A program made the translations under genes and the position numbers. A model generated the notes under the pieces. The model saw only the letters and a program-made list of their open reading frames with translations. It made no database searches and had not been told where the DNA came from. A DNA stretch of 43,643 bases, taken from assembly GCA_001603075.1 (NCBI GenBank), contig LVBB01000134.1, positions 1 through 43,643 of the forward strand, read 5' to 3'. The stretch is from Phycisphaerales bacterium Planc_01. Its GTDB lineage: Bacteria; Planctomycetota; Phycisphaerae; Sedimentisphaerales; Anaerobacaceae. This document shows, in pieces, positions 1 to 7,999 of the stretch. Each line of letters begins with the position of its first letter. Within the stretch, counting starts at the first letter, position 1.

Positions 1-2
1 TG

Positions 3-173
3 TATGACCTGTACGAGGACGGCGCGCAGATGTTCCTCAACGCGGTCGCCTACATGCTCACGGAGCCGGCCGAACCGACGGAGGAGGTCGTCGAGCCGGT
101 CGAAGAGATTGAGGAACCAGCCGAAGAGGCCGACGAGCCAGTCGAAGAGATTGAGGAGCCGGCCGAACTGTGA
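3..173 (+). CDS. C-terminal fragment of an unknown protein with an acidic tail
   Basis: The open frame enters from the left edge and stops at 171-173, leaving 56 visible residues. The first part (YDLYEDGAQMFLNAVAYML) resembles the end of ThuA-like or glutamine-amidotransferase-like domains that close many planctomycete secreted proteins; that is a weak resemblance from memory. The rest is a Glu/Pro-rich tail in which a block containing EEADEPVEEIEEPAE is nearly repeated twice. Such a tail is probably unstructured and highly acidic. The gene converges on the oxidoreductase ending at 357, and a strong hairpin lies between them. The family cannot be settled without the missing upstream part. Confidence 0.6.
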   Translation, partial: YDLYEDGAQMFLNAVAYMLTEPAEPTEEVVEPVEEIEEPAEEADEPVEEIEEPAEL

Positions 174-220
174 GAGCATCGCCGTTCTTCGTTGAAGGCA
201 GTTGAAAGGTGCGTAATACA

Positions 221-253
221 GCGGGGCCCATGGCAATCTGTCATGGGCCCCGC
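221..253. terminator. Perfect 12-bp inverted repeat between convergent genes
   Basis: Positions 221-232 (GCGGGGCCCATG) are exactly complementary to 242-253, with a 9-nt loop. The hairpin sits between the gene ending at 173 and the minus-strand gene ending at 357, so it could terminate transcription from both sides. No clear T-run follows on either strand, so intrinsic termination is inferred from position and stem strength only. Confidence 0.6.
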
Positions 254-356
254 TTCATTGGCGAGTGTGGCGCAGCAGCCTGAAGCTACCGGTCCTCCGG
301 GAGTCGGGGTTGGCCACAACGGTCGAGCGTGCGCCGCGCGGCGCATCTGGCGCGGT

Positions 357-1727
357 TCAGATCTCCTTCCATTGCCCGGGCACGGGCACCGGATAGCGCC
401 CTTCGGCGTCGGCGTGGATGGGCGGATCGCTGTCATCCGTGAGCTGGTCGATGTTCGGGCAGAACCGGAAGTTGGAGGCCATCGCCTCGTCCCAGGTGAC
501 GACCGCGCCCGAATGGGCGGCGGCCCGGCCCATGATATCGGCGAGATTCGACAGGGCGGCGCGCTTGGCTTCGTTGTGCGGACGGTCGTTGCGGATCGCA
601 TCGAGCAGCACGTCCCACTCCGCCTGCCAGGGCGTGATCGTTTCCCTCGGGGCGCGCCAGGCGATGTTGGAGCGCTCACATCGCTGGTCGTTGTAGGTGT
701 GCACGGTGCCTTCATGGGTGTCACCGGAGAACTGCGCGGCGCACTTGGTTCCGTGGATGTACGTGGCGAATTCCGTGTGGCAGTTCGGCAGCCAGCGTAC
801 GACGTCGAGCGCCTTGGTGCCGTCGGGGAACGTCCATTCGATGGTGAAGGAATCGAGGTTCTGGCCGCAGTCGGTACTGTTGGCCGCGCGGCCTGAAATG
901 GCGTGCGCCGATGCCGGCCAGTCGCCCTTGATCCAGCAGATTTCGTCGATCTGATGGATGTTCATCTCGGCGAAGAGCCCGCCGGAGACCCACAGGAAAT
1001 GCGTGAAGTTGCGAATCTGCCAATGCAGGTCCTTCACCGTTTCGGGCCGGCGTCCCAGCGGCCCGCACGGCTGCATCCGGTAGGCACGGATAAGCTGGAT
1101 GTCGCCGAGCTGGCCGTCCCGGATTCGCCGGATGAGCTCCTGGCGATTGCGTGAATGGCGGCATTGCAGGCCGGCGGCAATCTTGAGATTCTTCGTCTCG
1201 GCGGCTTCTGCGGCCTGGATCACTCGCCGCACACCCGGCGGATCGGCGGCGAACGACTTCTCCATGAACACGTTTACGCCCTTGTTCACGGCGTATTCCA
1301 ATTGCCCCGGCCGAAAGCCCGCATAGCCGGCCAGCATGGCCACGTCGCCCGGACGCAGGATGTCGATGGCCTGCCGCCAGGCATCGAAGCCGGCGAACCG
1401 CCGGTCCGGCGGCACATCCACGCGCGAGCCGTACTGCTCGCTCAACGTCTTGTGGGCGCCGGCGAGGCGATTCGCGAAAAAATCGGCCATCGCCACCAGC
1501 TTGACCGGCCCCTTGGGTGAGTTGAACGCATCGGCCACCGCCCCGCAACCGCGTCCCCCGCAGCCGATCAGGGCCAGGCGAATCGTGTCATCGCCGCCGG
1601 CGTGCACCGCGGGGATCGCCACGCCCGCCAGGGCGGATGCCGCGACCGCCTTGCCGCTCCACTTCAGCAGTTCCCGGCGTGAACTGCTTCGCTGTGTCGA
1701 ATTCGAGGTGTGAGGATCGTTCTGCAT
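357..1727 (-). CDS. Tat-exported Gfo/Idh/MocA family oxidoreductase
   Basis: This 456-residue protein begins with a Tat signal (SRRELLK at 16-22, hydrophobic stretch to about 42, possible cleavage after VHA). A Rossmann nucleotide-binding motif GCGGRG follows at 55-60, then the usual C-terminal Gfo/Idh sheet domain with FAEMNIHQIDEICW. Family members oxidise or reduce sugars and inositols with NAD(P); exported versions are very common in Planctomycetes. The usual EKP motif is EKS here (156-158), so the conserved proline is missing. GGAG lies about 8 nt before the ATG. It is transcribed away from the 2202 gene group; a palindrome at 1774-1788 lies in its leader or promoter region. The substrate cannot be told. 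Confidence 0.9.
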   Translation of the reverse strand: MQNDPHTSNSTQRSSSRRELLKWSGKAVAASALAGVAIPAVHAGGDDTIRLALIGCGGRGCGAVADAFNSPKGPVKLVAMADFFANRLAGAHKTLSEQYGSRVDVPPDRRFAGFDAWRQAIDILRPGDVAMLAGYAGFRPGQLEYAVNKGVNVFMEKSFAADPPGVRRVIQAAEAAETKNLKIAAGLQCRHSRNRQELIRRIRDGQLGDIQLIRAYRMQPCGPLGRRPETVKDLHWQIRNFTHFLWVSGGLFAEMNIHQIDEICWIKGDWPASAHAISGRAANSTDCGQNLDSFTIEWTFPDGTKALDVVRWLPNCHTEFATYIHGTKCAAQFSGDTHEGTVHTYNDQRCERSNIAWRAPRETITPWQAEWDVLLDAIRNDRPHNEAKRAALSNLADIMGRAAAHSGAVVTWDEAMASNFRFCPNIDQLTDDSDPPIHADAEGRYPVPVPGQWKEI

Positions 1728-1773
1728 GGCAAGTTCTCCGTAGTCGATCGTATCCGGTTCTTGGCCCTGACCT

Positions 1774-1788
1774 GTGCCATCATGGCAC
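1774..1788. promoter_or_regulatory. 15-bp palindrome upstream of the Gfo/Idh gene
   Basis: GTGCCAT-C-ATGGCAC is a perfect inverted repeat with 7-bp arms around a single base, 47 bp upstream of the start at 1727. Its size fits a dimeric repressor operator. No regulator gene is adjacent, so the role is a guess. The rest of the divergent spacer 1728-2201 shows only the weak promoter at 1886-1914. Confidence 0.3.
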
Positions 1789-1885
1789 TATTCCCGGAGA
1801 CCGGCAAGGGTTTATTGCATATGTCGAGCCGTCGGAGCGATGAATGGCGGGCCGTTTCCGGCGGCATCTTCCCGTCGACGCGGAA

Positions 1886-1914
1886 TTGTCTTTCCATCGG
1901 TTTCATGATATACA
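1886..1914 (+). promoter_or_regulatory. Possible sigma70-type promoter
   Basis: TTGTCT (1886-1891) and TATACA (1909-1914) are separated by 17 bp, each matching the consensus at 4 of 6 positions. It points toward the gene at 2202, which would leave a leader of about 280 nt. The match may be due to chance. Confidence 0.25.
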
Positions 1915-2201
1915 TCTCAGTTGAGAAATCGGTTCCGTCGATTCTGCAGCACGATGGGCCCCATGGCGTTCCTCGCCGGGAGTCCGTTTGATATTTCGGG
2001 AGCGTCATAGCGGAGAACCCCAAGGATGGCTTGTTCATTTGGACCGCGAATTCGACTGGAGGAAGGGCCGGGATGAGTGCGGAAAAGGTCCGACGATTGG
2101 TTCACGATCGCCTGAAGAGGCAAGGGTGCATGCGCCGGGCGACGCTGGCATCCCCCGAGGCGGGCGGGCCCCGTCCGACGCTTGCGGTCCGCGGATGTGC
2201 A

Positions 2202-3494
2202 ATGCGTGGTCTGAAGAGCGTTGCGATCTTGCTGGTGCTCATTGGTTCGTCTCTTGCGGGGGGGACGGACGGCGCTGCGAAACAGATACGTATCGTTTTT
2301 CGTTTCGACGATCCCTCGGCTGTGAGTGACACGGAGATGGAGGTCCGCCTGATCGAGGCGTTCCGCCAGTACCGCTACTGTTGTACCTGGGCGGTGATCC
2401 CGTTCCGGGCGTCCGGAGACATACACGATCTCCGTCCGATGCCGGTGCTGCCATTGCCTGCCGAGAAGGCCGAGATCTTCGCCGAGGCGGTGCGAGCGGG
2501 CGTGCTCGAAATCGCCCTGCATGGGTACTCGCATCAGAGCAGCGGCCTGCAACAAGGCCGGCATTCCGAGTTTGCCGGCCTGGGGTACGAGGAGCAGCGG
2601 TCGAAGATCGAGCGAGGAAAGGAGTTCCTGGAAGGTGTGATGGGTCTGCCCGTCACGATCTTCGTGCCGCCGTGGAACACGTACGACGCCCACACCCTGG
2701 CCGCTCTGGAAGCGAGCGGGTTCCGGCTCATCTCGGCTGATGCTCGGGGTCGGCCCGGTCCCGGGATGTCGTTGGCCTTTCTGCCTGCCACGTGTTCGAT
2801 CGCCGAGGTTCGCGAAGCGGTTGCGTTCGCGAGGGCGGCGCCCGATCCGTCGCCAATCATCACGGTGCTGTTTCACGAGTATGATCTCCTCGAGGTGGAC
2901 GCGTCGCGAGGCGTGACGACGTTCGAGGAGTTCGTCGAGACACTCCAGTGGCTCTCTGGACAGCCGGATGTGCGCATCGTGCCGATGGCGGAGGTGACGG
3001 ACCTGAACTGGCAGCGCTACCGCGACAATCAGCGGATTCGGATGTGGCCGTTGCGGCTGCCCCCTCTGATCCGAGGCGGAGGGCTGCCGCCGCAGGTCTT
3101 CTGGTCCACAGAGGGGATTCGCAACACGGCATATGTGCCAAGGTTTGTCCTTCGGCTTGTGGCCTTCTACGGCGGCATCGTGGTGTTCTGGGGCGTTGCA
3201 GGCTTCCTGGTGGCCGGCGTTGTCTTTGCCAGGCGGACCCCGGCGGCATCGAGATTCCTGTTGTCTTCCGGGCCTGTGTTGTTCGCATGCAGTCTGCTCT
3301 GGGCGTTTTCGGGCGGCCATTTCGGCGGCAGGATTCGTATGCTGGTGGCCGTGCTCGGTGCCGCGGCATGGTGGGCAGGGACTCGCGTCGCATGGATGCG
3401 CCGTACACACTGTCTGGCGGCGTCGAGAGGCACAGGGCCGGCGGTGCCTGGAGCGCCTGAAGAGGGGATCGGTCGTGAAGGAGCGCCTGCATGA
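2202..3494 (+). CDS. NodB/DUF2334-like polysaccharide deacetylase with C-terminal membrane segments
   Basis: The 430-residue product starts with a signal-like stretch (MRGLKSVAILLVLIGSSLAG). The catalytic fold shows FRFDDPS (33-39, paired aspartates), HGYSHQ (107-112, the H-x3-H metal pair) and FVPPWN (154-159), the pattern of metal-dependent polysaccharide deacetylases of the DUF2334/NodB superfamily. The last third has about three hydrophobic segments (near 315-400), so the enzyme is probably membrane-anchored at both ends. I chose the start at 2202 because it opens directly into the signal sequence; 2130 has a better ribosome site (AGAGG) and is an alternative. The stop overlaps the next gene as ATGA, so the two are translationally coupled. 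The substrate is unknown. Confidence 0.8.
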   Translation: MRGLKSVAILLVLIGSSLAGGTDGAAKQIRIVFRFDDPSAVSDTEMEVRLIEAFRQYRYCCTWAVIPFRASGDIHDLRPMPVLPLPAEKAEIFAEAVRAGVLEIALHGYSHQSSGLQQGRHSEFAGLGYEEQRSKIERGKEFLEGVMGLPVTIFVPPWNTYDAHTLAALEASGFRLISADARGRPGPGMSLAFLPATCSIAEVREAVAFARAAPDPSPIITVLFHEYDLLEVDASRGVTTFEEFVETLQWLSGQPDVRIVPMAEVTDLNWQRYRDNQRIRMWPLRLPPLIRGGGLPPQVFWSTEGIRNTAYVPRFVLRLVAFYGGIVVFWGVAGFLVAGVVFARRTPAASRFLLSSGPVLFACSLLWAFSGGHFGGRIRMLVAVLGAAAWWAGTRVAWMRRTHCLAASRGTGPAVPGAPEEGIGREGAPA

Positions 3495-4321
3495 GGTCTG
3501 TCACAGTGGGTTGCGTCATGCTGTTTGTCATGACGGGCGGGGCCGGCCGGTGCGCGGCGGACGAGCCGATTGTGTTGAACGAGGAGGCACAGCTCCAGCC
3601 GATCGAGCCGGGCGCGTGGATGGTGGTCCACCGGTTTGCCGGCGGCAACAACAGCCTGCTGGTGCAGTGCGACGAGCGGCGGTTCGTCTGGGTCGATACG
3701 CCGTGTACCGACGAGGCGACGCGGCTGGTCCACGAGTGGATCATTCGGACCTTCGCCGATCCGAACGTCATCCAGATCAATACGGGCTTCCACAACGACA
3801 ATCTCGGTGGCAACGGCTATCTGCTCGCCCAGGGTGTCCCGTGCTATGGCTCGGACCTCACGCCGAAGCTCATCGCCGAATGCTGGGCCGAGACGGTGCG
3901 GAAGGTGCTGCCGTATTTCGCCGGGCCGGAGAACGAGAAATACCGCGACATCCTCGTCCATCAGAAGCTCGTCGCCCCCAATCGCCTCTACCCGTTGGCC
4001 GACGGCCTGACGATGAAGGTCGGTCCTGAGACGGTGGAGGTCCACTTCCCCGGCCCGTCGCACACGCTCGACAACGTCGTGGTCTACTTCCGGAATCGCC
4101 GGCTGCTGTTCGGCGGCTGTATGGTCAAGGCCCTGGCCTCGCGCAGCCCGGGCTTCACAGGCGATGCCGACATGGCCGCCTGGCCCGCCTCGGCCCACAA
4201 GCTGCTGGCGCGATACCCCGATGCCCGCATCGTCGTGCCCGGTCATGGCGCCTGGGGGGACCTGGCCCTGGTGCGCCACACGGTCGAACTGTGCCGGCAA
4301 TACAACGAACGACAGCGGTAG
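3491..4321 (+). CDS. Secreted metallo-beta-lactamase-fold hydrolase, B1/B2-like with His116 replaced by Gly
   Basis: This 276-residue protein has a signal peptide (about 1-23) and the landmarks of subclass B1/B2 beta-lactamases: INTGFHNDNLGGN (96-108), PGPSHTLDNVVVY (187-199), LLFGGCMVK (205-213) and VVPGHG (248-253). By alignment the ligands are H101 (His118), D103 (Asp120), H191 (His196), C210 (Cys221) and H252 (His263). The first zinc ligand, His116, is Gly99. B2 enzymes such as CphA carry Asn there and bind one catalytic zinc, so a single-zinc enzyme is plausible. Arg/Cys121 is Asn104. It overlaps the deacetylase gene by 4 bp. Beta-lactam hydrolysis is possible but unproven; another hydrolase activity is as likely. 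Confidence 0.85.
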   Translation: MRSVTVGCVMLFVMTGGAGRCAADEPIVLNEEAQLQPIEPGAWMVVHRFAGGNNSLLVQCDERRFVWVDTPCTDEATRLVHEWIIRTFADPNVIQINTGFHNDNLGGNGYLLAQGVPCYGSDLTPKLIAECWAETVRKVLPYFAGPENEKYRDILVHQKLVAPNRLYPLADGLTMKVGPETVEVHFPGPSHTLDNVVVYFRNRRLLFGGCMVKALASRSPGFTGDADMAAWPASAHKLLARYPDARIVVPGHGAWGDLALVRHTVELCRQYNERQR

Positions 4322-4365
4322 GAGGCCGCCGCGCCAAACCGCTGTATTGCACGGGAGACCCGAGC

Positions 4366-6318
4366 ATGAAGGCACACCACACGACAACACGCATCGTTAT
4401 CACCACCGCACTCTTGCTCCGTTTCTCGTCGTCGCTGGCGGCTCCGGACGGCGCGGCCGACGAGCCATTTCCCGGTGATCGCGGAGCCCCGCTCGATCTG
4501 GCCAGCCGGGACGACATCTGGGACCGGGAGGCCAAGACGTTCCTCGAACGCTTCGTGCGGGTCCCGCGCGACCAGGTAGTCGGCTTCGCCCTCTACACGC
4601 ACGAGGCCGGTGTCCTGAAGATCAGCGCGCAGCTCTATCCGCTCCAGGGCGATGAGCCGCGAGAGGTGCGCCTCGAATTCCATCGGGATGAGCGCTGGCA
4701 GGAGGCGGCCAAGGCCCCCGTGGTCTACCCCGGCTGGTCCGCCCATTTCCGCATCGAGCCCTGGGACGGCCGTCGCGATGTGCCGTACCGCGTTCGCCAC
4801 GGCGACCGCGCCGTGTTCGAAGGGCTCATCCGCAAGGACCCGAAGGACAAGGACACCATCGTCGTCGGCTCGCTGTCGTGCAGCTCCAACGCCGATCGCG
4901 GCGAGCGACGCGAGATCGTCGAGAAGCTCAAGGCCCAGGACCCCGACCTGCTGTTCTTCGCGGGCGACCAGAGCTACGATCACACCGAGCACACGGCGGC
5001 CTGGTTGCTCTGGGGGCACCATTTCCGCGACGTCATCAAGGACCGACCCGTGGTGACCATCCCCGACGACCACGACATCGGCCAGGGCAACATCTGGGGC
5101 GAGAGCGGCATCGTGGCCGACTCGACGGCCGGCGATTCCGGCGGCTACTACTATCCCGCCGAGTACATCAACATGATCCATCGCTGCCAGACCTGGCACC
5201 TTCCCGATCCGGTCGATCCTCGGCCCGTCGAGCAGAACATCTCGGTCTACTTCACGCGCCTGCGGATCGGCGGCGTCGATTTCGCCATCCTCGCCGACCG
5301 CCAGTTCAAGAGCGGCCCGAAGGGCAAGATCCCGCAAATGGGCCCGCGCCCCGACCATATCCGCGAGGTTGGCTACGATCCCCACAAGATCGATTTGCCC
5401 GGACTGAAGCTCCTCGGCGACCGGCAACTGGCGTTTCTCAACGACTGGGGACAGGACTGGACCGGAGCGGTGATGAAAGCGGCGCTGTCGCAGACCGCCT
5501 TCTGTGGTGCGGTCCACCTGCACGGCTCGAAGGACAATCGCCTGCTGGCCGACCTCGACTGCAACGGCTGGCCGCAGACCGGACGCAACCGGGCCCTGGC
5601 GGCGCTGCGCCGGGCGCTGGCCTGCCACCTCTGCGGCGATCAGCATCTGGCCGTCGTGGTGCAGCACGGCATCGAAGCGTTTCGCGACGGCCCTTATGCC
5701 TTCACCAATCCCGCCATCGTCAACAGCTACTACGCGCGCTGGTGGTGGCCCGAAGATGAGAAGCCCGGCGCCGATTCTGTCGCGAACAGCCCGCTGCCGT
5801 GGACGGGCGATTACCTCGACGGCCTCTACAATCGCATCACGATGATCGCCTACGCCAATCCCAAGTTTGCCGACATCGGGACCATGCGCAAGAACCAGCG
5901 CGATCCGAGCGCCGTCCTCGGCGACGGTTACGGCCTGATCCGCTTCCACAAGCCGACGCGCACCATTACGTTCGAGTGCTGGCCGCGCTATGCCGATCTG
6001 GCGCAGGGCGACTCGGCCCAGTATCCCGGCTGGCCCGTCACGATCCGACTGGCCGACAACGACGGCCGCAGGCCCGTCGGCCACTTGCGTGAACTCCACT
6101 TCGAGGGGACCTCTGATCCCGTCGTGCAGGTGGTGCGCGAAGCGGACGGAGAGATCCTCTACACGCGACGGGTCCAGGGCCGGCGCTTTCGCCCGCCCGT
6201 CTTCGCGGCCGGCGCCTACACCGTCAAGGTCGGGCGCGACAGACCCACAGAGTGGATCGCCCGAGGGCTCGAACCGGTTTCGGACGGCGCCGAGCCGTTG
6301 GGCGTTCGTTTGCCGTAA
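4366..6318 (+). CDS. PhoD-like metallophosphatase, secreted
   Basis: The 650-residue product has an N-terminal export signal (ALLLRFSSSLAA, near 15-26). A beta-rich N-terminal domain leads to a calcineurin-like core with FFAGDQSYDH (197-206), IPDDHDIGQGNIWG (232-245) and a later CGDQHLAVVV, the metal-binding pattern of PhoD alkaline phosphatases/phosphodiesterases. An unfolding-sensitive insert with SGGYYYPAEYINMIHRC lies between core motifs, as in large planctomycete members. ATG 4366 is preceded by GGGAGA at 8 nt; an upstream in-frame ATG at 4291 would overlap the beta-lactamase-fold gene and precede the signal. The neighbours suggest release of phosphate from organic or polysaccharide-bound esters outside the cytoplasm; this is inference. 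Confidence 0.85.
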   Translation: MKAHHTTTRIVITTALLLRFSSSLAAPDGAADEPFPGDRGAPLDLASRDDIWDREAKTFLERFVRVPRDQVVGFALYTHEAGVLKISAQLYPLQGDEPREVRLEFHRDERWQEAAKAPVVYPGWSAHFRIEPWDGRRDVPYRVRHGDRAVFEGLIRKDPKDKDTIVVGSLSCSSNADRGERREIVEKLKAQDPDLLFFAGDQSYDHTEHTAAWLLWGHHFRDVIKDRPVVTIPDDHDIGQGNIWGESGIVADSTAGDSGGYYYPAEYINMIHRCQTWHLPDPVDPRPVEQNISVYFTRLRIGGVDFAILADRQFKSGPKGKIPQMGPRPDHIREVGYDPHKIDLPGLKLLGDRQLAFLNDWGQDWTGAVMKAALSQTAFCGAVHLHGSKDNRLLADLDCNGWPQTGRNRALAALRRALACHLCGDQHLAVVVQHGIEAFRDGPYAFTNPAIVNSYYARWWWPEDEKPGADSVANSPLPWTGDYLDGLYNRITMIAYANPKFADIGTMRKNQRDPSAVLGDGYGLIRFHKPTRTITFECWPRYADLAQGDSAQYPGWPVTIRLADNDGRRPVGHLRELHFEGTSDPVVQVVREADGEILYTRRVQGRRFRPPVFAAGAYTVKVGRDRPTEWIARGLEPVSDGAEPLGVRLP

Positions 6319-6371
6319 CGGTTCCGCTTTGAACGCGAACCACCGGCGTTCACCTGGAAAGGACTGCTGCC

Positions 6372-7991
6372 ATGTTGAACCGACGTGATTTCCTGAGGAT
6401 GGGTGGACTGTGCACGGCTTCGCTTCTGGCGGGCTGCCGTGTGGCGCCGCAACGAAAAGCGGCCGAGCGGCCGAACATCGTCTTCATCATGACCGACGAT
6501 CACGCTGCGCACGCTCTGAGCTGCTACGGCAGCCGGATCAACAAGACCCCGCACATCGACCGCCTGGCGCGCGAGGGCATGCGGTTCGAGAACTGCTTCT
6601 GCACCAATTCCATCTGTTCGCCCAGCCGGGCCGTCATCCTGACGGGCAAGTACAGCCATCTCAACGGGATGATCGTCAACATCTACGCCGGCCAGCCGTT
6701 CGACGGCAGCCAGCAGACCTACCCCAAGCTGCTCCAGAAGGCCGGCTATGAGACCGCCATGATCGGCAAGTGGCACCTCGGCAGCGACCCGACCGGGTTT
6801 GACTACTGGGAGGTTCTGCCCGGCCAGGGATCGTACTACAATCCGGACTTCATTCAGATGGACGGCTCGCGAAAGCGGTATGAAGGCTATTGCACCGACA
6901 TCATCACCGACCTGTCGATCGACTGGCTCAAAGAGCGACGCGACAGCGACAAACCCTTCCTGCTGATCACCCAGCACAAGGCGCCGCACCGCTGCTGGTC
7001 GCCGGCGCCGCGCCATCTGGGCAAGTACAGGCACGGGACGATTCCCGAGCCCAAGACGCTGTTTCCCGATCACTCCAGACGCTCGCCCGCCAGCGCCGAG
7101 AGCGAGATGTCCGTTCGCGACCATTTCCGCTGGGGCCACGACATGAAGTTCCGCGGCGAGAACCTCTTCGGCGACCATTTCGTCTCCGAAGGGGCGCACA
7201 ACGAATACAGCCGGATGACTCTTGCGCAGCGGCAACAGTGGGACGCACACTACGAGCCGGAAAACCAGGCGTTCATCGAGCAGATGCAGGCCGGCAAACT
7301 GACCGACGAGGACGTGGTTCGCTGGAAGTACCAGCGCTACATGCACGACTATCTCGGCTCCGTCGAGGCGGTGGACGAGGGCGTCGGACGTTTGCTCGAC
7401 ACCCTCGACGAAACCGGCCTGGCGGACAACACGATCGTCGTCTATACCTCCGATCAGGGCTTCTACCTCGGCGACCAGGGTTGGTACGACAAGCGCTTCA
7501 TGTACGAAGAGTCGCTGCGCATGCCGCTGCTGATCCGCTGGCCGCAACGGGTGCGCCCGCGCGCCGTCTCCGACGCGATGGTGCTGAACCTGGACTTCGC
7601 CGCGACGTTCCTCGACGCGGCCGGCGCGGCCGTCCCCGACGATATCCAGGGCGAGAGCTTCGTGCCGATCCTCCGGGGCCGCCGGCCGGCGAACTGGCGC
7701 AAGGCGATGTACTACCACTACTACGAGTACCCCGCGGTCCATCAGGTCAAGCGCCATTACGGCATCCGGACCGAGCGGTACAAGCTGATCCATTTCTACT
7801 ACGACATCGACGCCTGGGAGCTCTACGATCTGCGGAACGACCCGCACGAATGGAACAACCTCTACGACGATCCGAAGTACGCGCGGCTGGTCAAGCGTCT
7901 CAAAGCCGAGCTGGCCGAGTTGCGGTCTCGCTACGGCGACAGCGATGAACTGACGCGCAGCTTCCTGCCGAAACAGACGGCCAGGGTGTAG
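6372..7991 (+). CDS. Cys-type sulfatase (S1 family), Tat lipoprotein
   Basis: This 539-residue protein starts with a Tat-type signal ending in a lipobox (NRRDFLRMGG... ASLLAGC, lipid Cys near 22). NIVFIMTDD (35-43) supplies metal ligands, and ICSPSRAVILTG (81-92) is the sulfatase signature with Cys82 as the residue converted to formylglycine. GKWHLGS follows, and the C-terminal part is that of arylsulfatase/choline-sulfatase-like members. SD GGAAAGGA lies before the ATG. It closes the plus-strand group and ends only 8 bp from the convergent operon end at 8000. Cysteine-type sulfatases need a maturase; a likely anaerobic one is encoded at 40862-42004. The substrate is probably a sulfated polysaccharide or a fragment of one. 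Confidence 0.92.
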   Translation: MLNRRDFLRMGGLCTASLLAGCRVAPQRKAAERPNIVFIMTDDHAAHALSCYGSRINKTPHIDRLAREGMRFENCFCTNSICSPSRAVILTGKYSHLNGMIVNIYAGQPFDGSQQTYPKLLQKAGYETAMIGKWHLGSDPTGFDYWEVLPGQGSYYNPDFIQMDGSRKRYEGYCTDIITDLSIDWLKERRDSDKPFLLITQHKAPHRCWSPAPRHLGKYRHGTIPEPKTLFPDHSRRSPASAESEMSVRDHFRWGHDMKFRGENLFGDHFVSEGAHNEYSRMTLAQRQQWDAHYEPENQAFIEQMQAGKLTDEDVVRWKYQRYMHDYLGSVEAVDEGVGRLLDTLDETGLADNTIVVYTSDQGFYLGDQGWYDKRFMYEESLRMPLLIRWPQRVRPRAVSDAMVLNLDFAATFLDAAGAAVPDDIQGESFVPILRGRRPANWRKAMYYHYYEYPAVHQVKRHYGIRTERYKLIHFYYDIDAWELYDLRNDPHEWNNLYDDPKYARLVKRLKAELAELRSRYGDSDELTRSFLPKQTARV

Positions 7992-7999
7992 CTGCGCGA

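Noticed and set aside
2031-2201. Longer N-terminus for the deacetylase beginning at TTG 2031
   Set aside because: The extension is charged and precedes the signal peptide; ATG 2202 starts the signal directly.
1917-3410. 497-codon minus-strand open frame opposite the deacetylase
   Set aside because: Composition is Arg/Pro/His-rich without motifs; the plus-strand gene has the catalytic pattern.
4243-6099. Long minus-strand open frame opposite the PhoD-like gene
   Set aside because: No family match; the plus-strand protein has signal peptide, motifs and ribosome site.
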